Assembly: GCF_006658505.1 (NCBI RefSeq)
Contig: NZ_VFUZ01000001.1
Coordinates: 248,001-312,000, forward strand
Origin: Mesorhizobium sp. B2-4-15
Lineage (GTDB): Bacteria; Pseudomonadota; Alphaproteobacteria; Rhizobiales; Rhizobiaceae
Direction: 5' to 3'
Length of the DNA stretch: 64,000 nucleotides
In this document: piece by piece, positions 1 through 8,088 of the stretch
How positions within the stretch are numbered: the stretch's first letter is position 1
Layout: the number at the start of each line of letters is the position of its first letter
The notes under the pieces: model-generated
What the model was told of the DNA's origin: nothing
Databases searched by the model: none
The model's input: the letters and a program-made list of their open reading frames with translations, nothing else
Position numbers and translations under genes: made by a program

Positions 1-1
1 T

Positions 2-532
2 CCGTCCTCGCCCGACACCGGCCCGGGCCTGACCGATGCCGGCAAGGCGCTGGTCAAGGCTTGCAACGAACTCAAGATCATGATCGACCTCTCGCACCTC
101 AACGAGAAGGGCTTTCGCGATGTCGTGGGCCTCAGCGACGCGCCCCTGGTCGCCACCCACTCCAACGTGCATGCGATATGCGGCCATTCGCGCAACCTCA
201 CCGACTGGCAGCTCGGCGCGATCCGCGAATCCGGCGGCATGGTCGGGCTGAATTTCGCCACCGGATTTTTGCGCGAGGACGGCCGCATGAATGCCGATAC
301 CAGCCTCGATCTCATGGTGCGCCACATCGATTCCCTTTTGCAGGCCCTGGGCGAGGACGGTGTCGGTCTCGGTTCGGATTTCGACGGCGCCATGATCCCG
401 GCCGTGATCGGTGACGTCGCCGGCCTGCCGAAGCTGATCGATGCGCTGGCGGCACGCGGTTTCGGCCGCGCACTGATCGAGAAAATCGCCTATCGCAACT
501 GGTTGGGGATGCTGGAAAGAACGATAGGATAG
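2..532 (+). CDS. M19 (renal/membrane-type) dipeptidase, C-terminal part
   Basis: The reading frame is open from the left edge, so the N-terminus lies outside the window. The visible 176 residues fit the C-terminal half of peptidase M19, a zinc-dependent TIM-barrel dipeptidase. Family-typical stretches are MIDLSHLNEKGF near the start, VATHSNVHAICGHSRNL with a metal-ligand histidine, and VGLGSDFDGA near the C-terminus. It ends seven bases before the convergent small gene at 539-796. M19 enzymes hydrolyse dipeptides or related amides; the substrate cannot be told here, though its position suggests a link to the amine-catabolic genes that follow. Confidence 0.85.
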   Translation, partial: PSSPDTGPGLTDAGKALVKACNELKIMIDLSHLNEKGFRDVVGLSDAPLVATHSNVHAICGHSRNLTDWQLGAIRESGGMVGLNFATGFLREDGRMNADTSLDLMVRHIDSLLQALGEDGVGLGSDFDGAMIPAVIGDVAGLPKLIDALAARGFGRALIEKIAYRNWLGMLERTIG

Positions 533-538
533 AGCACC

Positions 539-796
539 CTATTCGAAGCCCATGCGCTTCAGCCAATCCTTGCCGACACCGCGATCCCTGATGATCGGCA
601 GCGGGTTCTCCGAATCGAGCCGCGCACAGATGCGGTAGACCTCGAGCGTCTCGGCGCTCATCTCATCACGCTTGTAGAAGAACATGGCGGCGGCGTAGCG
701 CGTGCGTCCGGACCATTTCTCGCCGAGCGGCGTGTTGACCAGTTGCCACTGTTCGGCGGCTTCCCCATCTTCCGGCGGCTTGTCGGCTTCGTCCAT
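539..796 (-). CDS. 85-residue hypothetical protein at the end of the GcvT-like operon
   Basis: A small acidic protein that I do not recognise. It has no signal peptide or membrane segment; the middle (ICARLDSENPLPIIRD) looks like an ordinary soluble fold. The start codon lies only two bases after the stop of the GcvT-like gene, so it is almost certainly translated from the same mRNA, as the last gene of the four-gene operon running from 5256. The tight spacing and rhizobial codon use argue that it is real. A role as a small partner of the upstream enzymes is only a guess. Confidence 0.65.
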   Translation of the reverse strand: MDEADKPPEDGEAAEQWQLVNTPLGEKWSGRTRYAAAMFFYKRDEMSAETLEVYRICARLDSENPLPIIRDRGVGKDWLKRMGFE

Positions 797-798
797 GG

Positions 799-2037
799 TC
801 AGAAATCCGCCGGCGGATTGGCGGTGCGGCGGTCGAGTTTGATGAAGGGCCGTGCCACCACCTTGGCCCGCTTCATCAGCTTCTGATATTGCAGCTCGCG
901 CATGGCGTAGATTTCGACCCAGAGGTCTTCCACGACAGTATCACCGTATGGCCGCGCCAGCGAGGCGATGGCGATGTTTCGCTTGGCCATCGGCGACCAC
1001 ATGGCGGCGCTGACCAGACCGACCTCCCGGCTTTTCTTGTGGTAGACGATGGCGTGTTCGGCTGGGATGTTGCCTTCGATCTCCAGTCCGACCAGCACAT
1101 GGCGGACCTTCCGTTTGGCGCGCGCTTCGAGAATGGCGCGGCGGCCGTTGAAGTGGCCTTTTTCCGGATCGATCATGAAGCCGAGCCCGATCTCGTCGGG
1201 CATGCGCGGACGGTCGGCGCGGATGGCATGCTCGGCGGTGGTGAAGTCGGCATTGGCAACGATCAGTCCGGCCTCGAGCCGCGCGCGATTGAGCGCGGTG
1301 TAGCCGATGGCGCGGATACCGCGCAGTTCGCCAGCGGCCATCAGCCGGTCCCAGAGGCTCAACGCCTTTTCGGCTGCGACGAAGAGTTCGTAGCCGAGAT
1401 CGCCGGTGAAGCCGGTGCGCGAGATGGTAACCGTGCCGCCCTCATTGGCGAACTCGGCAAGGTCGAAGATATTCAATCCCTCGACACCGGCGAAGCCGGC
1501 GTCGCGCAATACGGCGAAGGAGGTCGGCCCTTGCAGTGCCAAGCCGGCGACGGCCTCGGTTTCCTCCTCGACGAGGACGTCGAAACCAATGGCGCTATCC
1601 AGCAGCCATGGCAGATGCCGTTCCTGCGAGCATAGGCGAAAGAGTGTCGGCGACAGACGGAACAGGGTGCCGTCGTCCAGCACAAACCCCTCATCGTTGC
1701 ACCAGGCGGTGTAGTGGACGCGACCGGGCTTCAGCTTGCTGACATCGCGCAAGGTGACGCGGTCAAGGAAGGCTTCGGCGTCCGGACCCTCGATCCGGTA
1801 TTTGGTCATCGGCGAGATGTCGAACAGGGCAGCCTGGCTGCGGATGGCGAAGTATTCCAGCTCTTCGTCCCACAGAGAATGCGGCGCGCGGTAGCCGGCC
1901 CAATTGTACCAGATCTGCGTCCTGGCCAACGCGTCTATGCGCGGCTGGAACGGCGTGCCGAGGCGCAGCGTGCGGAAATGGGTCTGGACGAGAGCGCGGG
2001 CGTTCGTCGACGGCTTTATGGTGGGATGATGATTCAT
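799..2037 (-). CDS. GcvT-like aminomethyltransferase family protein
   Basis: 412 residues from the ATG at 2037; an in-frame start at 2109 would overlap the upstream gene and is less likely. The protein has the folate-binding GcvT fold: an N-terminal FRTLRLGTPFQPRI segment like that of DMSP demethylase and related GcvT-like proteins, then AALFDISPMTKYRIEGPDA, LALQGPTSF, SRTGFTGDLGYELF and a C-terminal barrel (HVLVGLEIEG). GcvT-family enzymes move a one-carbon unit from an amine or sulfonium methyl group to tetrahydrofolate. Its place behind two FAD oxidoreductases and in a region with a Rieske oxygenase suggests demethylation of a methylated compound; the substrate is not known. Confidence 0.85.
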   Translation of the reverse strand: MNHHPTIKPSTNARALVQTHFRTLRLGTPFQPRIDALARTQIWYNWAGYRAPHSLWDEELEYFAIRSQAALFDISPMTKYRIEGPDAEAFLDRVTLRDVSKLKPGRVHYTAWCNDEGFVLDDGTLFRLSPTLFRLCSQERHLPWLLDSAIGFDVLVEEETEAVAGLALQGPTSFAVLRDAGFAGVEGLNIFDLAEFANEGGTVTISRTGFTGDLGYELFVAAEKALSLWDRLMAAGELRGIRAIGYTALNRARLEAGLIVANADFTTAEHAIRADRPRMPDEIGLGFMIDPEKGHFNGRRAILEARAKRKVRHVLVGLEIEGNIPAEHAIVYHKKSREVGLVSAAMWSPMAKRNIAIASLARPYGDTVVEDLWVEIYAMRELQYQKLMKRAKVVARPFIKLDRRTANPPADF

Positions 2038-2084
2038 GACGGCGTTCCGTAGAACGCACCCTTGCCGAATTGCGAAATCATGGC

Positions 2085-3650
2085 CTACCCCTTCATCGCA
2101 ATAATGCACCGCGCGGCGTTAAGCCCGGGTGCGCCCGAAACGCCGCCGCCGGGATGCGAACCGGCGCCGGCCAGGAACAGCCCATCCAGCGGTGTATCGT
2201 AACCAGACCAGCCGGAGACGGGCCGCGAGACCAGCATCTGGTCGGCCTGCAGCTCGCCATGGTGCCAATGGCCGCCCGGCATGCGGTAGCGTGTCTCGAT
2301 ATCGGCCGGCGTCAGAAGCTCGGCATGGACAACGCTCTTGCCGATGCCGGGCGCGTAGGCTTCGAGCTGCGTCATGATCGCCTTGAGGAATTTCGGCTTG
2401 CCGGCATCCCAGCCTTCCTTCAGCGCATAGGGCGCGTATTGCACCACCGCCGACAGAACACAGGCGCCATCTGGTGCCAGCGACGGATCGGCCAGGCTGG
2501 GCAGCGTGATCTCCATCACCGGCTCGGGCGAGAACTCGCCGTACTTGGACGGGTTGAAGGCGCGCTCGACATGATCGGGCGAGGGCGCGATGATCAGACG
2601 GCCCTTATGGACGGCGGCATCGGCGCCAGTGAATTGCGGCGGCCGGTCGAGCGCCAGATGAAGCTTGGCGACATCACCTTTCATCCGGAGATTTTTCACC
2701 TTGCGGACAAAGCCGGTGTCGATCGCGCGCGGTCCGACAAGGTCGAGAAAGGTGGTTGCCGGATTGATGGCAGAGACCACCGTCCTGGCGCGCAGTTCCT
2801 CGCCGGTGTCGAGCACGACGCCGACGGCGCGGCTTTTTTCGACGATGATCTTTGTCACCGGCGACGATGCGCGGATGGTGACGCCAGCCTTTTCCGCCGA
2901 CGCGCGGATGGCGGCGACGACGGCGCCCATGCCTCCCCGCGGCAGCAATTGCGCACCGGCGGTCCCGCCGACTTCTCCAGCCAAGCGATAATAGAGGCCG
3001 AGCAGCGAGGTCGGCGAGCGCGGGCCAAGGTGGCTGCCGAGCGTGGCGTCGAAGGCCAGCAGTCCCTTCAGCCTGTCGTCGGTGAGCTGCTCGTCGAGCA
3101 GGTCGGCGACGTTCATCAGCAGGACGCGCGGGAAGTCGCGCATGTCTTCCCTGCCGAGCTTTTTCAGGGCCAGCGCTGTTTGACCGAGGGAAGCGGTCTC
3201 GAGCAGCGACATGCCGGCGAGGTCCGGCGCGCGTCGGGAGAGGAACGGCTTCAGGATCCCGGCATAGCGCAGCAGTTGCGCGCGCAAGTCCTTCCAGGCC
3301 GATTGCTCGGATGAACTGGCACCGGTCAGCACCTCGCCATAGGCGCCGTGCAGGACCAGAGAGGGGCCATCTTTCGACAGTGCGACCGACGGCTGGAAGT
3401 CCGTGCGGGCGAATTGCAGCCCATGCTTTTCCAGATCCAGCGTCTTCACCACATCGGGGTGGAGCCTGTTCAGCAGATGGGCGATCGAGGAGGCGCGGAA
3501 GCCCGGAGCGAATTCCTCGGTGCGCGCGGCGCCGCCGACTTCGGCGCCGGCCTCCAGCACCAGCACCTTGCGGCCGGCTTTCGCCAGCGTGGCCGCGGCG
3601 ACGAGGCCGTTATGGCCGCCGCCAATGACGATTGCATCAGATGACGTCAT
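2085..3650 (-). CDS. Phytoene-desaturase-like NAD(P)/FAD-dependent oxidoreductase (second copy)
   Basis: 521 residues with an N-terminal dinucleotide-binding motif, VIGGGHNGLVAAATLAKAG, followed by EAGAEVGGAARTEE, and a C-terminal FAD-contact region (LFLAGAGSHPGGGVSGAPG). This is the COG1233 group that includes phytoene desaturases and human PYROXD2. There are no carotenoid genes nearby, so a carotenoid role is unlikely. It overlaps the upstream paralogue by 14 bases (translational coupling) and the GcvT-like gene follows. The two oxidoreductases probably arose by tandem duplication and may act together, possibly as a heteromer; that is inference. Confidence 0.88.
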   Translation of the reverse strand: MTSSDAIVIGGGHNGLVAAATLAKAGRKVLVLEAGAEVGGAARTEEFAPGFRASSIAHLLNRLHPDVVKTLDLEKHGLQFARTDFQPSVALSKDGPSLVLHGAYGEVLTGASSSEQSAWKDLRAQLLRYAGILKPFLSRRAPDLAGMSLLETASLGQTALALKKLGREDMRDFPRVLLMNVADLLDEQLTDDRLKGLLAFDATLGSHLGPRSPTSLLGLYYRLAGEVGGTAGAQLLPRGGMGAVVAAIRASAEKAGVTIRASSPVTKIIVEKSRAVGVVLDTGEELRARTVVSAINPATTFLDLVGPRAIDTGFVRKVKNLRMKGDVAKLHLALDRPPQFTGADAAVHKGRLIIAPSPDHVERAFNPSKYGEFSPEPVMEITLPSLADPSLAPDGACVLSAVVQYAPYALKEGWDAGKPKFLKAIMTQLEAYAPGIGKSVVHAELLTPADIETRYRMPGGHWHHGELQADQMLVSRPVSGWSGYDTPLDGLFLAGAGSHPGGGVSGAPGLNAARCIIAMKG

Positions 3651-5256
3651 GGGCCGGGCTCATATGTGAGGTGGATTTGGCGAGATCACGCAGGATTTCG
3701 GCTGCTGCATTGCGGCCGGGCGCGCCCATCACGCCGCCGCCGGGATGGGTCGAGGAGCCGCACATGTAGAGCCCGCCCACCGGCGAACGGTATTGCGCGT
3801 AGCCCGGCACGGGGCGGTTGAACAGCAACTGGTCGAAGGTCAGTTCGCCCTGGAAGATGTTGCCCTCGGTCAGGCCGACCTCGGTCTCGATCTCGCGCGG
3901 CGTGCGCACCTCCATGTGGACGATGCGGTCGCGGAAGCCCGGTGAATAATCAGCGATGTGTGCAATCACGCTTTCTGCGAAGCCGTCGCGATCGGCATCG
4001 GTCCATTCGCGGCCGTTCACCTTGGGCGGCGCGTATTGCACGAAGCAGCTCATGAAATGCTTGCCGGGCGGCGCCATGGTCGGGTCGAGCGTGGTCGGGA
4101 TCATCATGTCGAGGAACGGATCGGCCGACCAGCGCCCCGCCTTCCAATCGTCATAGGCGCGTTCCATGCGCTCAACCGAATCGGTGAAATGCATGTCCCC
4201 GCGATAGACCGGCGAATCCTTCGGCAACGCCGGGAATTCCGGCAGCGAGTCGAGCGCGATGTTGACCTTGCCGGAGGAGCCTCGAATCTTGAAGTTCTTC
4301 ACCCGGCGCAGGAAGGTGTCGGGCAGTTCCTTCTCTTCGACCAGCTTCAGGAAGGTGCGCTTCACGTCGGCGTTGGAGACGACCAGCTTGCCGTAGATCT
4401 CCTCACCGCCGGCCAGCACCACGCCCTTGGCCTTGCCTCGGTTCACCAGCACATGGTCGACCTCGGCGCCGGTGCGGATCGTGCCGCCGGAAGCCTTGAA
4501 GGACGCGGCCAGCGCCCTGGTGACCGCGCCCATGCCGCCGCGCGCATAGCCCCAGGCGCCGACCGAGCCGTCGACCTCGCCCATATAATGATGCAGGAGC
4601 ACGTAAGCAGTGCCGGGCGACATTGGCCCGAGCGCGGTGCCGATGATACCGGACAGCGCGAAGTTCGCCTTGATGACATCGGTCTCGAAATACTCGTCCA
4701 GGAAGTCCGAGATCGACATCGTCCAGAAGCGCAGCGTCAGCGCCATTTCCTCCGCCGACAGGCCGGCGAATTTCCTGCCGAGGTAAAGCAACTCGCCGAC
4801 GTCACGGGGGCGCAAGCTCGTCGGGTCGGGCGCCGTGCGCATCAACAGCGGCTGGATGAAGCGGCACTGCCGCGTCACGTCGCGGGCGTATCGGTCATAG
4901 GCCTCGGCATCGCGCCTGGAGAAGCGGGCGAATTCGCGCCGGTGCGCATCATGATCGCGGTAATTGGCAAGGTAGTCGCCGTCGCGCGTGAACACCGCGC
5001 CGCCCTCATAGGAGATGACCTGCAGCCCGAAGCGCGGCAGTTCGAGGTCGCGCATGATCTCCGGCCGAAACAGCGAGCAGACGTAGGAGCAGTTGGAGTA
5101 GAGGAAGCCCGGCGTCAGTTCGCGGCTGGTGGCCGCACCCCCGACCCAGTCATTCTTCTCCACCACCAGCACGTCGAGCCCGGCCCGTTGCAGATAGCAG
5201 GCGTTGACCAGGCCGTTGTGTCCGCCGCCGATGACGATCGCATCCCAAGCTTTCAT
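3637..5256 (-). CDS. Phytoene-desaturase-like NAD(P)/FAD-dependent oxidoreductase (first copy)
   Basis: 539 residues, first gene of the minus-strand operon. It begins AIVIGGGHNGLVNACYLQRAG (N-terminal Rossmann motif), continues VVEKNDWVGGAATSREL and ends with the conserved GLYMCGSSTHPGGGVMGAPG region. Clearly a paralogue of its downstream neighbour, in the COG1233 amine-oxidase-like flavoprotein group. The TTGAA-N6-TTCAA type operator at 5357-5372 lies about 100 bases upstream of the start, so this operon is a probable target of the BetI-like repressor encoded at 5748. The reaction is unknown; oxidation of a C-N or C-C bond is the family expectation. Confidence 0.88.
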   Translation of the reverse strand: MKAWDAIVIGGGHNGLVNACYLQRAGLDVLVVEKNDWVGGAATSRELTPGFLYSNCSYVCSLFRPEIMRDLELPRFGLQVISYEGGAVFTRDGDYLANYRDHDAHRREFARFSRRDAEAYDRYARDVTRQCRFIQPLLMRTAPDPTSLRPRDVGELLYLGRKFAGLSAEEMALTLRFWTMSISDFLDEYFETDVIKANFALSGIIGTALGPMSPGTAYVLLHHYMGEVDGSVGAWGYARGGMGAVTRALAASFKASGGTIRTGAEVDHVLVNRGKAKGVVLAGGEEIYGKLVVSNADVKRTFLKLVEEKELPDTFLRRVKNFKIRGSSGKVNIALDSLPEFPALPKDSPVYRGDMHFTDSVERMERAYDDWKAGRWSADPFLDMMIPTTLDPTMAPPGKHFMSCFVQYAPPKVNGREWTDADRDGFAESVIAHIADYSPGFRDRIVHMEVRTPREIETEVGLTEGNIFQGELTFDQLLFNRPVPGYAQYRSPVGGLYMCGSSTHPGGGVMGAPGRNAAAEILRDLAKSTSHMSPAHDVI

Positions 5257-5356
5257 TGTGGCCCAGTTCTTATCTGCGACCCGCTCTTCATTTTTGCGTG
5301 ATCTGTTCCCGGATGCGCGGAATTTGGCATGGTATCAGCCATTCTGTCCAGCCATT

Positions 5357-5372
5357 CTGAATGAATGTTCAA
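5357..5372. promoter_or_regulatory. Candidate BetI-type operator 1
   Basis: CTGAATGAATGTTCAA, an inverted repeat with arms TTGAA/TTCAA, a six-base spacer and one mismatch in the first arm. It matches the repeats at 12391 and 15298. It sits in the divergent region between the oxidoreductase operon (start 5256) and the methyltransferase remnant and BetI-like gene on the other strand. Confidence 0.6.
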
Positions 5373-5456
5373 CAAATGATATTGCGTTTCCACGCGTATG
5401 CGCTACGCTTTGCCGGCATTCGAAGTGAGCATTCATCGATTGGGGGTCGAGGGCTG

Positions 5457-5741
5457 ATGATCGAAGCGGCTGATGCCGAAACGGAGTATGACGACACCGC
5501 CATTCGCTCTCTCGAGGCGCTATGGGGCGATGGTTACCTGTCGCCGGGCGGCCTGGACGAGGTCGTCGCGCGGGAACTCGAAAAGCTCAGGGGGCCGCTC
5601 TATCGGGCTGCCGCCGCCATGGTCGGCGCTGCCTGTGTCGACAGGAACATACGAAGCTGGGAAGCCATGCAGAAGGTGCTTGACACTGGCGAGCACCGTC
5701 CCACTCATCTTCGCGGGTGGAAGCCGGATGCGATTGGATAG
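5457..5741 (+). pseudogene. Internally deleted SAM-dependent methyltransferase remnant
   Basis: The frame is open for 94 codons from the ATG at 5457. The first part ([18 protein letters not shown]) is the N-terminal signature of small-molecule class I methyltransferases that methylate amines such as phosphoethanolamine or glycine. The rest ([15 protein letters not shown], then [20 protein letters not shown]) looks like the C-terminal end of the same family. The roughly 150-170 residues between, including the SAM-binding GxGxG motif, are missing, with the joint near 5555-5590. The deletion kept the frame, so a short protein may still be made, but it cannot be a working methyltransferase. It lies six bases before the BetI-like gene. 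Confidence 0.65.
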
Positions 5742-5747
5742 CCGGCG

Positions 5748-6461
5748 ATGCTGGAGACCATCACACGCATGAAGACGGCAGACGCCAGGGACGCCCTCCT
5801 TGAACCGGCACAAAAGGCTGAATCCGAGAAGCGCGGACGCAAGGCCTCGAAGGAGGTCAGGCAACTTCAGCTCATCGAGGCGACGATCGATTCACTCGCC
5901 AAACGCGGCTATTCGGAGACGACCATGGCCGATGTCGCCGACGGCGCAGGCCTGTCGCGCGGCATCGTCAACTTCCACTTCGAGAGCAAGGAAAAGCTGC
6001 TCGTAGCGACGCTGCAGCACATGTATGACGAATATTCGGCCCATTGGCGCAACGCGCTGCAGAAGGCGGGGGATGACCCGGCCCGCCAGCTCCAGGCCCT
6101 GGTCGCCGCCGATTTCGACCGCTCCATCTGCAACAAGCGCAAGCTTGCAGCCTGGTGCGCTTTCTGGGGCGAGGCCAAGTCACGGCCGACCTACCAGGCG
6201 TTGAGCAGCGCGCGGGACGCCGTCTACCAGAACATCTTCATCGAGCTTTGCGCGGCCCTGAAGGAAAGCGGCGGCTACGCCTATGAGCCGCAGGTCATGG
6301 CGCTGGCGCTCAGCGCCATGACGGAGGGGTTGTGGCTGCGCTTGATGATGGGCACCGAGGACACCACTCGCGAGACCGCCTTGCAGGCGGCGAACGAATT
6401 CCTGTCGGCGGCTTTCCCGAGACACTACGCGCGCAAGGCCGCCGGGGCTACGAAACCATAA
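5748..6461 (+). CDS. BetI-like TetR-family transcriptional regulator
   Basis: 237 residues. The N-terminal helix-turn-helix is clear: LIEATIDSLAKRGYSETTMA then GLSRGIVNFHFESKEKLL. The C-terminal ligand domain has the BetI hallmark NKRKLAAWCAFWGEA. BetI proteins are choline-responsive repressors of betaine synthesis; related rhizobial members control other amine pathways. The first 40 residues are a basic extension before the DNA-binding domain, so a later start is possible. The nearby TTGAA-N6-TTCAA repeats resemble the known BetI operator, making this the likely regulator of the flanking catabolic units. Ligand unknown. Confidence 0.88.
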   Translation: MLETITRMKTADARDALLEPAQKAESEKRGRKASKEVRQLQLIEATIDSLAKRGYSETTMADVADGAGLSRGIVNFHFESKEKLLVATLQHMYDEYSAHWRNALQKAGDDPARQLQALVAADFDRSICNKRKLAAWCAFWGEAKSRPTYQALSSARDAVYQNIFIELCAALKESGGYAYEPQVMALALSAMTEGLWLRLMMGTEDTTRETALQAANEFLSAAFPRHYARKAAGATKP

Positions 6462-6486
6462 GAAGACCACAGAGGATGGAACAGCA

Positions 6487-7569
6487 ATGAAGCGATTCAC
6501 TCGACGCCTGACGCTGACATTGGCGCTTGCCGGAACACTGGCGGCTTCGGCCGCGGCCCTGGCGATCGCCGCCGACAAGGACCTGATCGTGTTCGACTGG
6601 TCCGGATACGAAGCCCCCAACTTCCATCCGAAATATGTCGAGAAGAACGGCGATTCGCCGACGTTCGCCTTCTTCGGCGATGAGGACGAGGCGTTCGAGA
6701 AGGTGCGTTCAGGCTTCAAGGCCGATATCGGCCATCCCTGCTCGCAGAGCGTGGTGAAATGGCGCGAGGCTGGGCTGCTGCAGCCGCTCGACACGTCGAA
6801 GATCGCGGGCTGGAAAGACCTCAATCCCGGCATCATGGCGATGAAGAATCTCGCCATGACCGATGACGGCAAGGCGTGGTTCATGCCGTGGGACTGGGGC
6901 AATACCCAGCTCACCTATAACTCCTCCAAGATCGACGAGAAGGACGTCCAGTCGCTGAAGGCGTTCGCCGATCCGAAGTACAAGGGCCGGGTGTCGATCG
7001 GCGACAATGTCGACGACGCCTATGCACTTGCAGCCCTCGCCATCGGGCTGAAGGACTGGACCAAGATGACGGACGACCAGTTCAAGCAGGCGTCCGATTT
7101 CCTGCGCCAGGTGCACAAGAACGTCCGCTCCTACTGGACCGACACGACGGATATCGTGCAGTTGCTCTCCGGCGGCGAGGTCGACCTCGCCTGGGCCTGG
7201 AACGACGCGACCGTGCAGTCGGTCGCCGCCGGCGTGCCGATCAAATCGAAGAAAGACACGGCGGAGGGCATATCGACCTGGGTTTGCGGCTATGTGCTGT
7301 TCAAGGACGCGCCCGGCAATACCGACAAGGCCTATGACTACCTGAACGCCGTCAACGATCCGGAGATCGCCAAGGTGCTGGTCAAGGACTGGGGCTACGG
7401 CCAGGCCAACGCCAAGGGCATGACTGGCGTCGATCAGGCCATCCTGAAGGAAAAAGGCTATGACGATGTCCAGAAATTCGTCGACAAGACGCTGTTCCAG
7501 TCGCCGTTGCCGTCGAATCTCAAGCTGAAGATGATCGCCGAATTCGAGAAGATCAAAGCCGGCTATTGA
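6487..7569 (+). CDS. Polyamine-type (PotD-like) ABC transporter substrate-binding protein
   Basis: 360 residues with a signal peptide (a hydrophobic stretch ending in ALAIAADKD around residues 10-28), exported to the periplasm. The mature part has the features of spermidine/putrescine-type binding proteins: LIVFDWSGYE at the start, then PWDWGNTQLTYN and GGEVDLAWAWNDATVQ. It lies 25 bases after the regulator gene with a GAGGA-type ribosome site. The matching ATPase and permeases are at 9359-12220 on the other strand, so the transporter genes are split by the FAD oxidase. The substrate may be a polyamine or another cationic amine. Confidence 0.88.
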   Translation: MKRFTRRLTLTLALAGTLAASAAALAIAADKDLIVFDWSGYEAPNFHPKYVEKNGDSPTFAFFGDEDEAFEKVRSGFKADIGHPCSQSVVKWREAGLLQPLDTSKIAGWKDLNPGIMAMKNLAMTDDGKAWFMPWDWGNTQLTYNSSKIDEKDVQSLKAFADPKYKGRVSIGDNVDDAYALAALAIGLKDWTKMTDDQFKQASDFLRQVHKNVRSYWTDTTDIVQLLSGGEVDLAWAWNDATVQSVAAGVPIKSKKDTAEGISTWVCGYVLFKDAPGNTDKAYDYLNAVNDPEIAKVLVKDWGYGQANAKGMTGVDQAILKEKGYDDVQKFVDKTLFQSPLPSNLKLKMIAEFEKIKAGY

Positions 7570-7656
7570 GTGCTGCGGAAACGACCGGTCGCTCCTGAAC
7601 TGAAACGGCGTGGCGCAATGGCTTCAATGGCGGGTTGTGGTTGTTTGGCAGGTGCA

Positions 7657-7861
7657 GATCGCCGATATCGGCGCTGCCCCTCATCCCCCTGACGGGACCT
7701 TCTCCCGTATAGCGACGGGGAGAAGGGGCTGGCCGCGGCCTTGGCGCTCATTCTGCAGCGCTGGTGATTGGCGAACCGCTGAGGTAGCGTCTTTCTCCCC
7801 GTCACTATACGGGGAGAAATGCCCGGCAGGGCAATGAGGGGCAGCGCTGACTTCGGCAATC
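7657..7861. repeat. Long palindromic intergenic repeat element (RIME-like)
   Basis: The outer arms GCGCTGCCCCTCAT and ATGAGGGGCAGCGC are perfect complements about 150 bases apart, and inside them is a second pair, GGGAGAAGG-type sequence around CCGTATAG and CTATACGG. Together this gives a hairpin element of about 200 bases that fills the space between the binding-protein gene and the next small gene. Such RIME-like elements are dispersed in rhizobial genomes. No coding sequence is visible within it. Confidence 0.75.
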
Positions 7862-7977
7862 GATGGTTGGAGACAAGTCAGAAAAGCCATTGTCTGGAGC
7901 CGAACCGGTCGGGCTCGCCAAAGCCCTTGAATTCTCCTAACCTCCCCTCACATTCGCGATGGGGGGAGTACTCGGCC

Positions 7978-8088
7978 ATGACATCCATGCTTCGCCGCCT
8001 TGCGCTCGCCGCCGTCGTCACCGCCGGCGCGGGCACCGCCTATGCGCTTGCCGAAGGCGGTGGCGGCCAGATCAAGGCCGGCTGTTGA
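7978..8088 (+). CDS. 36-residue leader-like secreted peptide
   Basis: MTSMLRRLALAAVVTAGA then a short tail AEGGGGQIKAGC. The first two thirds form a classical signal peptide with positive charges, a hydrophobic core and an A-x-A-like end. A GGGGGAG ribosome site stands nine bases before the ATG. Its stop codon overlaps the probable TTG start of the FAD oxidase (TTGA), pointing to translational coupling. It may be a tiny secreted peptide or only a coupling leader. Function unknown. Confidence 0.45.
   Translation: MTSMLRRLALAAVVTAGAGTAYALAEGGGGQIKAGC

Noticed and set aside
3637..5256. Carotenoid biosynthesis genes
   Set aside because: The resemblance to phytoene desaturase is at family level only, and no phytoene synthase or other carotenoid gene is present.
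7959..8084. ATG start at 7959 for the FAD oxidase
   Set aside because: It would add an arginine- and cysteine-rich leader overlapping a better signal-peptide frame; the TTG at 8085 fits the family start.
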